Origin: Gymnorhina tibicen
Lineage: Eukaryota > Chordata > Aves > Passeriformes > Artamidae
Direction of reading: 5' to 3'
DNA: 64,000 nucleotides
NCBI GenBank assembly: GCA_013399875.1
Contig: VXAZ01003406.1
Coordinates: forward strand, 157,207-221,206
The notes beneath the pieces are model-generated. The model was not told the origin of the DNA. It was given only the letters and a program-made list of their open reading frames with translations, and did not search any database. Below are positions 46,634 to 58,789 of the stretch, one piece after another. Each line of letters opens with the position of its first letter. The first letter of the stretch is position 1. The position numbers and the translations under genes are program-made.

Positions 46634-47830
46634 CACAGGATCATAAAATCATAGAATAGTTTGGGTTGAAAAGAATCTTTAAATGACATTAAGTCTGACC
46701 CCCCTGTAATGAGCAGGGACATCTTCAACTTGGTCAGGTTGCTCAGAGCCCTGTCCAACCCAACTGTGAATGTTTCCAGGGATGGAGTATCCACTACCTC
46801 TCTGGGAAACCTGTTCCAGTATTTCACCACCCTCACTGTAAAAAACTTCTTCATTATATCTAGCCTGAATTTACCCTCTTTTAGTTTAAATGCATTACCC
46901 CATGTCCTATCAAACAGGCCCTGCTAAAAAATTCTGTTCACATCTTTCTTTTAGGTTCCTTTAGGTAATGAAAGGCTGCAATAAAGTCTCTCTGGAGCCT
47001 TTTCATCTCCAGGCTGAACAATCCCAGCTCTCTCAGCCTATCTTCATAGGAGAGGTGCTCCAGCCCCCTAATCCTCTTCATGGCCCTTCTCTGGACTCAC
47101 TCCAAGAGGTCCATGTCCTTCCTGTGCTGGGGACCCCAGAGGTGGATGCAGCACTGCAGGTAGGGTCTGAGCAGAGCAGAGCAGAGGGGCAGAATCCCCT
47201 CCCTTGCCTTGCTAGCCACGGTGCTTTGGATGCAGCCCAGGATAACTGGCTTTCCAGGCTGCAAATACATATTGCTGGGTCATGTCCAGCTGTTTGTCCA
47301 CCAGTACCTCCAAGTCCTTGGCAGGGCTGCTCTCAATATGTTTCTCCCACAGCCTCTATTGATAGCAGGGGGTTGCCCCAACCCCAGTGCAGGGATTTGC
47401 ACTTGTTCGCATTGAAGGGCCCACTTCCTGAGCTTTTTTGAGTCCCCCTCTGGAATGGCATCCTGTCCTTCATGAGTGTCAACTACATGGCTTAGCTTGA
47501 TGTCATTTGGAAACTGCTGAGGGTACATTCAATCCCACTCTTTATATCACTGATGAAGATATTTAGCAGATATTAAGATATCCCAGTACAGGCCCCTGTG
47601 GGACACCACTTGACACTGATCTCCATGTGGATCTGAAGATCAGTGGGATACTGAGCCACTGAACTCTACTCTCTGGATGTGACAATCCAACCAATTGACA
47701 TCCAGCAAAACCAGTTGACATCCAGCAAAACCAATTGACATCCAGCAAACTGTTCATCAATGAAATCCATCTCTCTCCAATTTAGAGAGAAGGATGTTGT
47801 AGGGGACCATGTCAAAGGTCATACATCATT
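46634..47830 (-). pseudogene. CR1 LINE 3' half, minus strand
   Basis: The lower end carries the CR1 3' tip on the minus strand (complement of AAAATCATAGAATAGTTTGG, with ATTCTATG-type octamers). Moving up, the complement encodes the 3' coding region and the reverse transcriptase FADD box in decayed form (FPNDIKLSHVVDTHEGQDAI), then the upstream GPVLGYLNI region. Many stops interrupt it. It is 5'-truncated at about 47830, the usual outcome of CR1 insertion. A local 20-bp triplication lies at 47691-47750. Confidence 0.88.
47691..47750. repeat. Three tandem copies of a 20-bp unit inside CR1
   Basis: CCAATTGACATCCAGCAAAA is present three times in direct contact (47691, 47711, 47731), with one base different in the middle copy and one at the end of the third. 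It is absent from the expected CR1 layout, so it arose after insertion. Confidence 0.9.
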
Positions 47831-48264
47831 GAACGCTGGGAAGAGAGTGCCTGAAACCCTTTCCGGTTATGGGGTGTTTTAGCATGAATAACTGTTTAAG
47901 AAGTCCATCTAGTCATGTTTGCTGATAACTTGGTGAATGTTCTGTACACCCAATGAGGGCATCCAAGCACAATCCGCAGTCATAAATGAGCAGAGTGGAG
48001 AGGTACATCCACCCTCTTGATTTCTCAGAGGCAGAAGTCATGTGCAAACTTTCACCAGCATGTCCCAAGTGCCTTGCCATCTGTTAATAGCAACAGGTTT
48101 TTGACATTAGTATCACACTCGAAACACTGCATCTGTGGTGTGATGGCCAAATTTTCAATAATGTGGTTTAGTGAAGCTAACAGTAGAAGCACTTTCCTAT
48201 CTTACAGAAAAGCTAGAGGAGGCAAAGAAGTGAATCCATCACTAGAGAAGGTGCTGAGATTGTG

Positions 48265-48267
<3 letters not shown>

Positions 48268-48303
<36 letters not shown>
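48268..48303. repeat. (GT)n microsatellite
   Basis: About 17-18 uninterrupted GT dinucleotides, likely polymorphic. It produces Val-Cys and Thr-His repeats in spurious open frames on either strand. Confidence 0.95.
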
Positions 48304-48305
<2 letters not shown>

Positions 48306-51300
48306 AACACGAGTGAACCAAGAACTATTCATACAGTTTGAGAGTGTTATTTCCCATCTCCTTCCTGTTTTTCGAAAGAATGTCCTGAGAGTATTAATTT
48401 TGGAAAGCAGTTCAAACAATGAGGTTATTCAAGCTGGCCTTATTTTTACTGGCTGGTGAATGCCCGCACACATGAAATAGGTAAACTTCCCGCAGCCTGG
48501 ATGGGAATCAAAATAATTAGAACACTTAAGAGATTTGTACCTCAGAGGCAAAGGTTGTCATCCTCCCACGATCATTTTCATTCACATATCATAAAACTGG
48601 GTAGGAAAGGGAAGACTGAGTTAGGCAGTTTTGCATCTCTGAGTGGGCATCTGTCAGTGATAAGCAATTTTGATGGAACTTTGCTGCAGGGAATATTCAA
48701 CAGTAATATATTCCTAGCTGTACCAGTGAATTTATTCATTATGAATGCCAGCATGAGAAAGCTGAATGAAGTCAAGGGAAATGAAGAAAAGGTTGTGTGG
48801 AGAAGATAATGAAAGGAAGAGGCGGAGGGTGGGGGGAAAAACAGTTAGCAATGTAGGCACATATGTTTCAAAGCTTCTCAGATTTCCTGAACTGAGCCTA
48901 ACTGAAATGAGTAATAGTTAGAATTCAAACACAGTACCATGACAATCCAGGCATTTTGGAAACCACTTCCCCACAGAGTCTTTAAGGACTACTTGAGGTT
49001 GAGGATTAGGGTTGGAGGAACTAACATCTGCTGTATTCTCCCAAAGCCATATATATGATTTAATTTTTCCTCCTGTCTTCTAATGAGGAAGATTTTACTC
49101 TTTCTTTCGTTGTTTTGTTTCATTTTCTTATGTATGTTTTGACTTGTGGAATCAGAGTAGATCAAGTAAAAAAAAAAATTAGAATATTGAATGCATTCGT
49201 TTGTTTCTGGCTTTCTTTGTATAAATAAACTCACAAATTAGAAGAAATTGGAATTCTTGAGAGGAAAATAATTTAAAAAGTAATGTTAAGTGCTTCATAC
49301 AAAAAAGACATGCATCTTAACATGTGGCCTAAAGTTAGTTGTGAAACTATTGTGTTATGTGCCTATGAGTATCCACCTAAGCCATGAAAATCTTAACAGG
49401 AAATGAAAGAGAAATTCTAATGTGAAAATTGTTAATTTTTTTACATGTATTTTTATTTATATTTTTGATTAATTGGTCGATTTTTGTGCATTGCAGTAAT
49501 GAGTAATTCGAAAGAGTTCAATGTTAACATCAAGTCAAGCAACAAATTAATATCTATTGCATGAAAATAAAAATTATTTTTAAAAATCAGGAAGATCTAT
49601 GCTACCATACTCAAAGAGGGGAACAAAATGTGTTCTTCTACCTTTCCCATCCCACTGCATGAAACTATTTGCCAAACAAAATACTGGGCTATTAAAATAC
49701 AGTTTTGCAGAAACCAGTATGATTTCAGTGGTAAGTTCTTTGTATTTACCTTGTAATGTACTCAAAACCTATGATGTAAAGTACAGACAACATAAGAGTA
49801 ATGAAAAAAACTTTAATGCTTTTTTTCTGCCTTAGTCCCAGAACCTGGTGGCAGTCCCAGTAACCATAGTGGCAGAACCTGGTAGATTAAAGTTGTAGTA
49901 ACCTTGTCTCATGCTCTAACTTCTTATAAAGTATATAGACATTTTAAATCTAATTAATGGATGATATTATGTCATTGATATAAAAAAAACCCATACCGAC
50001 ATCTGCAAGATCAAATTGTTTTAATCACAGATGATGTAGTGATATTTGAAGAAGAATGAGGAGGATGTATTTAGCCATCTTTTGCATGAATTCCATTTAC
50101 ATATAAAAATTTACATCAAAGGATGGCACTAAAGCCCCAACTGGCCAATACTTTCTGCATCATCTAAAAGTAAAAAATTTGCTGAGATATGTGTTCATAC
50201 ATCTTTTTCCAGATTATTAGCATCTATAACCAGTCTAAACAGTCATCATGGGACTTACTAGAGACTGTCTTGGATCTTGTGTTTAGTGACAGTGGGAGTG
50301 ATGTATTTTTTAATTTGTTCACTTAGTCTTACATCATCAGTGATAATTTTAATATTTTTTGTAGTTAAATTGTAGGTATTAAAAAAAGACAAAGGCACTT
50401 TCACAAAGAGAGAACCAAAACCTTCACCTCCCTGATTAAAGGACGTTTTACTGGTGGGAAGTGGAGCTATCAGCAGCATCAGACTTCAAGACAACATTTA
50501 TAACAAATCATCCAATTGCATACGTAGGAACAGTGGCTCTTGGCTGAATGCAACGAGCAGGTTGTTGTGATCCAAAGAGAGATTACATTTCATATACGCT
50601 AAAAACTCCCTTAAGATACAGTGAGAAAGAATATTTGCTCTTGTACTCATTGCACTGAAAGATTTTTAGCTGCTAGGAAAGAAATGGATTTTTCCCTCTT
50701 GTTCTGTATTTTTTTAAGAGTTATTTTTCTCTGAAGGACTTCTGGCCTCTGGCAAATTCTGAGTTTTAAAATACAGTGTCAGTAAATTAAATTCAGAGCC
50801 CACTGAAGTCAGCTGAGTTTTGCCATTGAAATCTGCAGAGGCAGGATTTTGCCTACTGTTTGGAAAACATTGCTTGCAGCAATCAAATAGCAACGATTGC
50901 TGACATCTAGCAGAGAAAACACTAACTACTCAACTGCCAGTAGCACCCAACTGTTGCTTCTTCTCTCTGTGCAGACACCAGGCTTTTGTGACCAGAACAG
51001 ACAAGTGCTTAGAAATAATCTGTGCTCAAATTAGCAGAAATCCTATGGCCAAGCCCTTTCTCAACTTTAAGTTAAGGGCCATTACCTCCTTATATTCTCT
51101 CCTTCAGTCAGATGCCTTAAACTAGACAATGACAGAACCTGTTCAGCACAGGGGAGGAGGACTTAAAAGTCTCAGGACAGACTTCACATATCTACTGGTA
51201 TGGTGAAAAGCATGAGCATTCTTGTGCAAAGTCGTGTAGACATGGTCCTGGCTTTGAGACACACAACTAGATAGATTAGCTTTGATGGGATAGCTCAAAC

Positions 51301-53758
51301 ACTTACAAGAAATCTATCTTTGTGAGATTTCTTTATTACCATTAAAGGAAAAGCACAAAATCTAGATAATTTCACTTTCCTTTGTAGTACCAGAACTGGA
51401 AAATACAAGAAGTTGTTCATCAGAGATTCAGACTCAGGAAGGTGTGAAAACTGAGCCTTGTTTACGATGCTTTTTTACCTTCTTGCTTTGTACTATGTCT
51501 GCTCCTCTGCTTAGGCGAAACATCTAGTCTCTGTTTCTACCGCACTCTGGCCTCTAGGGGCTCATAGCATTTTTTTTACAGCATTTTCTGTGTATTGAAA
51601 GCATTTTGTGAGAGAATGATTGAAACAGTTTAGAGAGAGGTCTTTTAAGCTTACTGAGTTTAGGGATCCTTATCCATAACCCTCAGATTAACAGTGCTGT
51701 TGTTCTTTACATCATTTGTCCTTGAGAAATCCGATATACACTGTAGTTGCTGTGAGAACTAAAGATGCACAGAAGCACCACTGCAAAGAGAGAAGTGCAA
51801 AGACCTACCTTTTTATGAGGTAGGTCTGTGTTTTAGAGAGTACTATGTGTTGTGTGAAGTGATTATTTAGAAATTCTATGAACCCTGAAGTAAAATGATG
51901 AAAACTTGGTTTTCCTTCAGGAAACTATTTTAAATTTCAGTGGTTATATCTGAATTTGGGACCTTCACTAAAAAATTGGCTATGGTATCAGTGAAAGAAA
52001 ATAATATTCTAAACTTTAAATCAATATTCAAACTTGATTTATGAAAATACGTTTTTCTTCACAGCTCTGGGACCCTGATCGTATTTTGAAGTGTTTTTTT
52101 TTTTATATATATTTATTTTCTAGTTAAAAACCGTAACAGAATTAAGAAAAGTTATATTAGTCCATGTATGCAAATGTGTATCTGTGTGAGTATAGGGACA
52201 GGTAGATCACTCTGACAACGGGAATGGCTTTAAAACAAAGAGACTTTTGAAGTAATCAAACTGTGGAAGTTTTGAATCTCCAGCTCATACTTAATTTGAC
52301 AAAGGAAATGTAATTCTTTGATATGGGCTGCCTTGTCTGCATGAACTATGCAAGAGATACCTGTGTCTGTGAAACAACATTTTCAGTCACCTCTTGGTTA
52401 GATCTGCACTGGGTTTAATTTATCTAGCAGAATTAGACTGATCTTTTCAGCTGTGGATTCACTTCACAGCTGGGCAGTATACTAAAATTTAGTAAAGACA
52501 CCTGTCTCACTGCCATTTGGTTAATGGCAAAACTGTGATATTTTTTCACAGGAAATGGACAACAGTTTTACTCTTTATATTGTGATTAATCTGATGCTAG
52601 GTACTGTGCTCTGAGAAAAATCCACTGTTTATTTACCCTAGAATTAGTATTCTGGTGTTTCATAACCTTTCATTAAACCCCATGCATTTTTCTCATCTTT
52701 TACCATGTTCTAATCACATATAAATTGGTACAGTGCAGTGTTTGTCTTGCTAACTGCTACTCACTCAACAGAAATTAAGTGATTGCTTTCCTTTGTGATT
52801 TGTAAGCTCTTCCAGGCATAATTTTGCTTTCTGCCAACCAACCATATTCATTTGTTAACATAGCTCCTTTTGTAGAATGACTATTGATTTAGAAATTCCC
52901 AATTAGAAAATGTGTATCTCCACTTTATTTTATCTTGCATGTGAATGTGGAGTGACTAATGTGCTGAAATTGTAGAGTCAGGTCATATAATTTATTAATC
53001 CATAACGACACTATTCATCTAGATCAGGAGAGAGGTAGAGAATATTTCTGTTGACTCAGAACTTCGACCACTGGCAAACGGTATTCCATAAACTGTCTTC
53101 TGTCACAGCATCACATTTAGCAGTGTGGCTCACCATCTTGTGTTTGCAGATCTAGTTTTTTTGCCAGAGGCCCAACAAATCCCATTCTTTCCTTGAATAT
53201 GTACTCTAGTGATAGATCACAGTTCAGCAGAAAAATCTTGGGGGGCATTTATCAACAGTCAATGAATACATGTCAGGCAGGATGGAATGATAGTCAATTG
53301 CTTTAAACCATCAAAAAGTTCATTAATCCGCACCTCCATTAAAAATACTTGGCCCATGATACCAGCTGTGTAAAGGGCTGAGGACAGGGTAAAAAAGTTG
53401 AAGAACTAAAATACCTATAACTATCATTCTCTCAGTTGCAGGTTTTTACGTATTGGTGCAAGAACTTTCTTTTTGTTAGTGTTCCTTATTCCATGCCTGC
53501 AAAGAATCTTATATTCTCTGGAATTGATCCCTTTAATTTCCCATCATCTGGTCTTTGTGCATATTAGATATTATTTTGTATCTTGAGGTTAGTTTCAAAA
53601 TGAGGAATGGCTATTAATAAAATGCAAGATTCCAAGACCTGCTTTCCTTGAAGTTTCATTCTGAAGGGAAAGAGAATTATGCTAATATGAACAATTTTAC
53701 CTCAAGCATCAACTCTGGTTTGGGAGATCAGGTATGAAAGACCATTTCTTTTGAAATG

Positions 53759-53782
53759 TGTCTAATTTTGTGTCTAATTTTC
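53759..53782. repeat. 12-bp tandem duplication
   Basis: TGTCTAATTTTG is followed directly by TGTCTAATTTTC; 11 of 12 bases agree. Confidence 0.8.
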
Positions 53783-53889
53783 TGTGAGGGAAGTTTAGTT
53801 AGGAAAAGGAACTTAAGTGGAATCTATTCTTTTGAGTCTCCTTTGCATGGAGAACAGAGGCAATCCAACCAGAGGAGGTTAGTCTTCTT

Positions 53890-54008
53890 TCTTGGTTTTG
53901 AGTTTGGTTTTGGTTTTGGTTTGGTTTGGGGTTTTTTGTTATTTTGTGTGTGTGTTTGGTTTTTACTGCTGTTGCTGTTTTGGTTTTATTTTTGGGTTTT
54001 TTTGTAGT
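53890..54008. repeat. G/T-rich low-complexity tract (GGTTTT type)
   Basis: Irregular GGTTTT, GGTTT and TTTTGG units with a short GTGTGTGT core. It lacks the regular TTAGGG hexamer, so it is not telomeric. Confidence 0.75.
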
Positions 54009-54456
54009 TTGTATCCCTAGTTCAGTAGGGATTGTACCATTACAGATATTGAGGGAGGACAAACACATTAGAAGAATGGGACTACTTCTCTGGAAGCATG
54101 TTAGGGAGGTGTACTGTCTGGTAAAGTTTACAGGAGCACAAGTGAGGGAACACCGGTAGTATTTATGGAGCTAAGCAACTGTGCACGCTCTTTGTGGTGG
54201 CTCCAGAAGTCCAAGCAGAGTACTCTGAGACAACTGGCTGTATTTTCCCAGCTATCTTCATTGTGAACAAGGACTTAGAAGGGAAAGCCTGTCCACTGGC
54301 CACCCTCCATCATTCTCGGATGAGATAGGATTGAAAATTGAAGCTTTTTTCTAAACGGCACAACATGCAGAGGTTTGAGGCACTTGAAATTAATCTGATA
54401 ATGCTGGCACATGACACAACATTTTAGTTCCCATAAATCCCATATTTTTGGGATAT

Positions 54457-54490
54457 TTCCATATTTCTCCCTTTTCCATATTTCTCCTTT
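54457..54490. repeat. 17-bp tandem duplication
   Basis: TTCCATATTTCTCCCTT (54457-54473) is followed directly by a copy differing at one base (54474-54490). Confidence 0.85.
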
Positions 54491-55972
54491 TTAAATGTTA
54501 GTTTTCCATTAGAGCAAATAATGTATTCAAGAAGGTTGATATGAAGTATTTCATTACTTTTTGCTGCAATACACTAATTTTTTTATGTCATAGACTACCT
54601 TTTGCTGTTAGTTGAAATAATAAATTTAGGAAGAGGAGCACTTCAGGTTTTCCTCCTATAGTAATGTATAAGCTTCTTATTTAGGAAATCCAGCCTGCCT
54701 TTGAATGTTTCAACAGAACTGTGATATCGTATTTTGGCCAGTAATTTTCCTAACAGTTACTAACTAAGTGAAATCATTATCAGCCCAGCAAACAAAGTTC
54801 AAACAAAGGGAACTGCTCCATCTAGAGTTCCGTCTTGCACATAAGCTTATTAAATATTTTAATGAATGATTTTTCTGGCTGTCATGGCCGTAGCATTAGC
54901 TTTCTCTGACTTTGTTATTCCAATAATTTAGGAATAATGAATCTGCTAACAACCTTAAAAACAGTGGATTGTGTTATTTGGTGATCTCAAACTAATTATA
55001 AATATCTGAGGGAAAGATATGCACATAACAAAAGGTAACTAACTTTCAGTAGTTTACCACATGAAAAAGTGTCTTCCAGAGATGAAATACTCAGATTCCA
55101 ATTTAAAACATGAAGATGATATTCCTGTAATGATTATTCTGGTAATTTTATCAAAGCTAGTCTAAATCCAGTGCAAATTTCTGCAAATACTTATTTCACA
55201 AATTAATTCTGGTGGAAACGGGTTCCTCAGCATATAAAGGTATTACCAAAGACTATACTGAAATATATATATATGTATAACTTGCTTTTAATTTATTCAA
55301 AGTTCTTTAGGTTTTGTATTCAAATATCATCCCTGTATTGACCTTCTCCTGATTTGCTTTATTCTGCTCAGCATATATGAGTATCTTTCTCACTAATTTA
55401 TTTAATTTTTCCAAATTGGGACAACAGCAAACAATTCTTTTTAGATTTCTGCTCTCACTGTACTTCTCCTTTATATGTTTTTCTCTTCCCTTTCCTTTTT
55501 TTCCACTACATTTTTTCAAATTAGATAGTCAAAACTGAATGCATTCACTAAAGTGAGAAAACTGGTAATTGCATTTGAATTAGTCAAATCTTGTGCAATG
55601 CCACATCAAGTCAATAATTTCAGAAGATACTTTTGTACAACTCAAAAGGCTAGTAGGTGAAAAGATCTCACTACAGAAAATATCACATTAAAATACATCA
55701 GTGTTCAGCACATGTTGAGAAGTGAGGGGTGGGAAAATGCGAGGCTTATGCCAGCCAAGCCATGACCGCCACCTTTCTGCCTGCTGTCAGCCCATGCAAA
55801 CAAGATGTGGTCTAAGCTGATTTAGCCCAGCCAAGCAGAACTGAATTACTCTGCAGCTGCAAAGAGCTATCTGTGTGTGAGCAGTAACCACAGAGCAGCT
55901 ACAAATGAGAGCTTGTTTGTGTTTGTCAATCCCAGTGCTAAGTACAGCAAAGGCAACTTCTTTGCTGAGTCA

Positions 55973-55984
55973 GCTCGCCTGTTG
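55973..55984. promoter_or_regulatory. Maf/AP-1-type motif TGCTGAGTCAGC
   Basis: An almost complete T-MARE palindrome (12 of 13 consensus bases) containing an AP-1 core TGAGTCA. It lies in a short GC-balanced island within AT-rich DNA. Function is inferred. Confidence 0.35.
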
Positions 55985-56904
55985 TGTGCGCTGCTCTGCT
56001 CTCGCCGCACTGTTGCTGCTGTCTCTGGTTTAGAGCTCACTGCTATCATAATGCTACACAGCAGTTCCCCAAATCATCTCCTGACCTGACAATGCTACTT
56101 TATTTGGTTTTATCACAGTGTGACTGAGGTTAAAGACAGAGCTCTGAGTCCATTCTGGAGGTGGGAAATAGTCTTAGTAATATCCAGAAATAAAGAGGAA
56201 AAAGACTGTGAACTGTCCTGAGCGGAACAGTAGAAGATGAACCATAAATACACCTACTGGAATAAATCTCCTAAATTTTTGGGCCTGGATGTTCAAGCAG
56301 AGAGATATCAAAGTGTATGTTAATTTTTCTGAATGCCCAAGGCCCGATGCAAGTCAAAGTGATTATTCTGAAACACTGTACCCAGTGTTATTCATACCAA
56401 AGAGATCTCATCTTGGATTTTTAGACTCTTGAAAAGACATACAGGAGATATACAATTAAAAGTGACACGGCACTTCTTACACTTTTAAATCTTGCTCTTA
56501 ACTGAACTCAATGAATTGGATATGGATGCCTGTGCTGTCTTTAGCACCAGCAGGTAATCAAACTCCAAATAATCCATTCCTCTTACCGTGCCCCTTCTGG
56601 TAAGGGAGGAACAAAAAGCAGAGACTATAGGTTGAGAGAACAATTTGCGAAAAGCACAAAGCAATGGAATAAGACACACACAATTACAGCAGCAATATTA
56701 ATAGAAAAAGTATAAGTATATATATATTAAAAAAAAGGTGGTTTACCCTCGAAAATGTATTCACCACTGTGAACAAAACCAAGATGATTGACAGTCCGTT
56801 CAGGTCAGGTCCACGTGGTTTCCCCAGACAGAGGCACTATGGTGACCATACAGTGCTAAACTCTGCCCCTTCTTTGTAGTCAGGACAATGCCCTGTCCAT
56901 ACCC

Positions 56905-57081
56905 ACTGAATAAACATTGGATGCCCCTTCCCTTGAAGTGTTCAAGGCTGAGTTGGATGGGTCTCTGAGAAACCTGATCTAGTGAAAGGTGTTCCTGGCC
57001 ACAGCAAGCCTGGTGTGGAGCTAGGTGATCTTTAAGGTGCCTTCTAACCCAAACCATTCTATGATTATATGATTCTATGAA
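56905..57081 (+). repeat. CR1 LINE 3' tip
   Basis: This holds the last 175 or so bases of a CR1 on the plus strand: the GTGTTCAAGGCTGAGTTGGA segment, then TGATCTTTAAGGTGCCTTC, then the terminal ATTCTATGA-type octamers ending near 57080. It is severely 5'-truncated. Confidence 0.88.
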
Positions 57082-58789
57082 TTATACCCCAGGCAAGTAA
57101 TTATCTGACCAATCTTTACAACCTTTCAAAAAAGAAAATTGAAAATGCCTTAAACTTTGCTTCACTCTCTCGGAGTCATTGGCTAGTAAAACAGCATGCA
57201 GACTAATCAAGAGAAAATGGCAAAGATTCAACCAAAGACTGAAATATGCAGGTTGTTCTTCAATGTTCCCATGGAATATTTATCTGGAAATGACAGTCTG
57301 TCTATTTTACATGCTGAGTAAAAATCAAGTATTAATTTTATTTCAGTACACATTTTCTAATGCAAAGGTAGGTATGTGGGGATTCCAGAGGAATTAAGAG
57401 AAAAAAAAAAACCACCCTACTTCTGTTTAATTCTAGGTAAAAAAAAAGTCAAGTGGCATGTGCATGTTTTTCTTGGAATTATTCTATTATGAATATCTCT
57501 TAACATTTTTACAAAGGAACATGTGCAAATTAGTAACCAGGAGCAAGTAGGAAAAATTAAAGTGACACTTCAACAGGACTGATATAACAGGGCAAGTCAT
57601 GCTTACATGCCCAGGCAAATATCAGCAGCCTGAATTTCTTTTTTTTCTTCCTTTAAGCTTAGCTTACTCTGCACTAGATCAAAATGTTGCCTGGAAAAAT
57701 GCCAGCCTGTGGTCTTTTACAGATAATGTCATTGATGTTTCAAAGAACTTTTGCAATAAAACACAAAATTTATCTGCACTGAGCCTACTTGCATTATATT
57801 TGCCCCATGATGTAGTGCCACAAGTGAAGGAAAGCGCTCACACGCTAGTCGCAATTTATTGCCAAAACTGTTCTGAGGAACCCAGCTGGCAGGCTGGGTT
57901 TCCTTAAAGAACAAAACAGAAGTGTTTGTGTAAGAAAGAATCACACAGGCACAAGAAGAATCTCTGTGAAGTTGCTTGCAGTTGTAAAATATTCCTGGTT
58001 TCCCAGCTCGGAAACAGGGTCCAGGTGAGGCTAGGACCACATTGTCCCTCCTGTAGAGTACTGCTTCCCTTGAAAAAAATGTTGTAAGACTTTCGAGAAT
58101 ATGTTCAAATAGACTGGAAGCTGCCTTACCAGTTAAAATTTCTAGTTTAAAAAGAACACTTAAGGCTTATCTTAAGTCTGAAATACATCCACTTCAACCA
58201 TCCTGTCATTCCACAAAGCATCTACTTCAACTTGACACTGAGATAGATACGGGGCACATTTTAAAGTGACACTTTTCAGTAATTTAGTTCTAAATAAAGT
58301 CATTATTATGGGCAGTGAACCTAGGAGGGAAGTTCACTGTAATTTGATCCTCTTCTACTAATCGAATTATTTTTTTTCAACTGTTCATTTAATCTTTGAT
58401 ACTTATTTTGACATTACCAGTGGGTGGGGGGTGAAACCCTCTCCCTGCTCAGGGCTGAATAAGCCTTTCAAAGATATTTTACAGTCACTAGCACACTCTT
58501 CAGTAATAGCCATTAAATATACATAAAAAGAAGTGGCAATGAGCCTGAGGAAATATAGGCATGGGCTCTATTCAATCTCTGGGTCACAAGTTCCCCACCC
58601 TTGTGGTTCATGGTAGAGAAAGAATTATTGATGATTGCTACTGATTGGGCTACTAAACCTACAAATTAATCCCACTTTGAAATCCACTTAGCATTCTGTA
58701 GGTAGGCAGGCTTAAGAAAAGAGAATTTATAAACACAGCAAAGGAAATATACAATAGATTAATGCATCCACAGTGGGCAGCTGCAGTGT
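57082..58789. other. Non-coding unique DNA
   Basis: AT-rich, with a 102-codon frame at 57599-57907 that has no domain and is opposed by a frame of equal size on the other strand. No repeat was recognised. Confidence 0.5.

Larger units (their letters stand above)
47831..56904. other. Non-coding, mostly unique DNA
   Basis: AT-rich DNA with a (GT)n tract, two short tandem duplications (53759 and 54457) and a G/T-rich low-complexity patch. A GC-balanced patch at 55867-56089 is open on both strands but has no domain. No transposon or gene was recognised. Confidence 0.5.

Noticed and set aside
53890..54008. Interstitial telomeric repeat
   Set aside because: G/T-rich but without TTAGGG periodicity.
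57599..57907. 102-codon frame as a small protein
   Set aside because: An equally long frame lies on the opposite strand and there is no domain or signal peptide.
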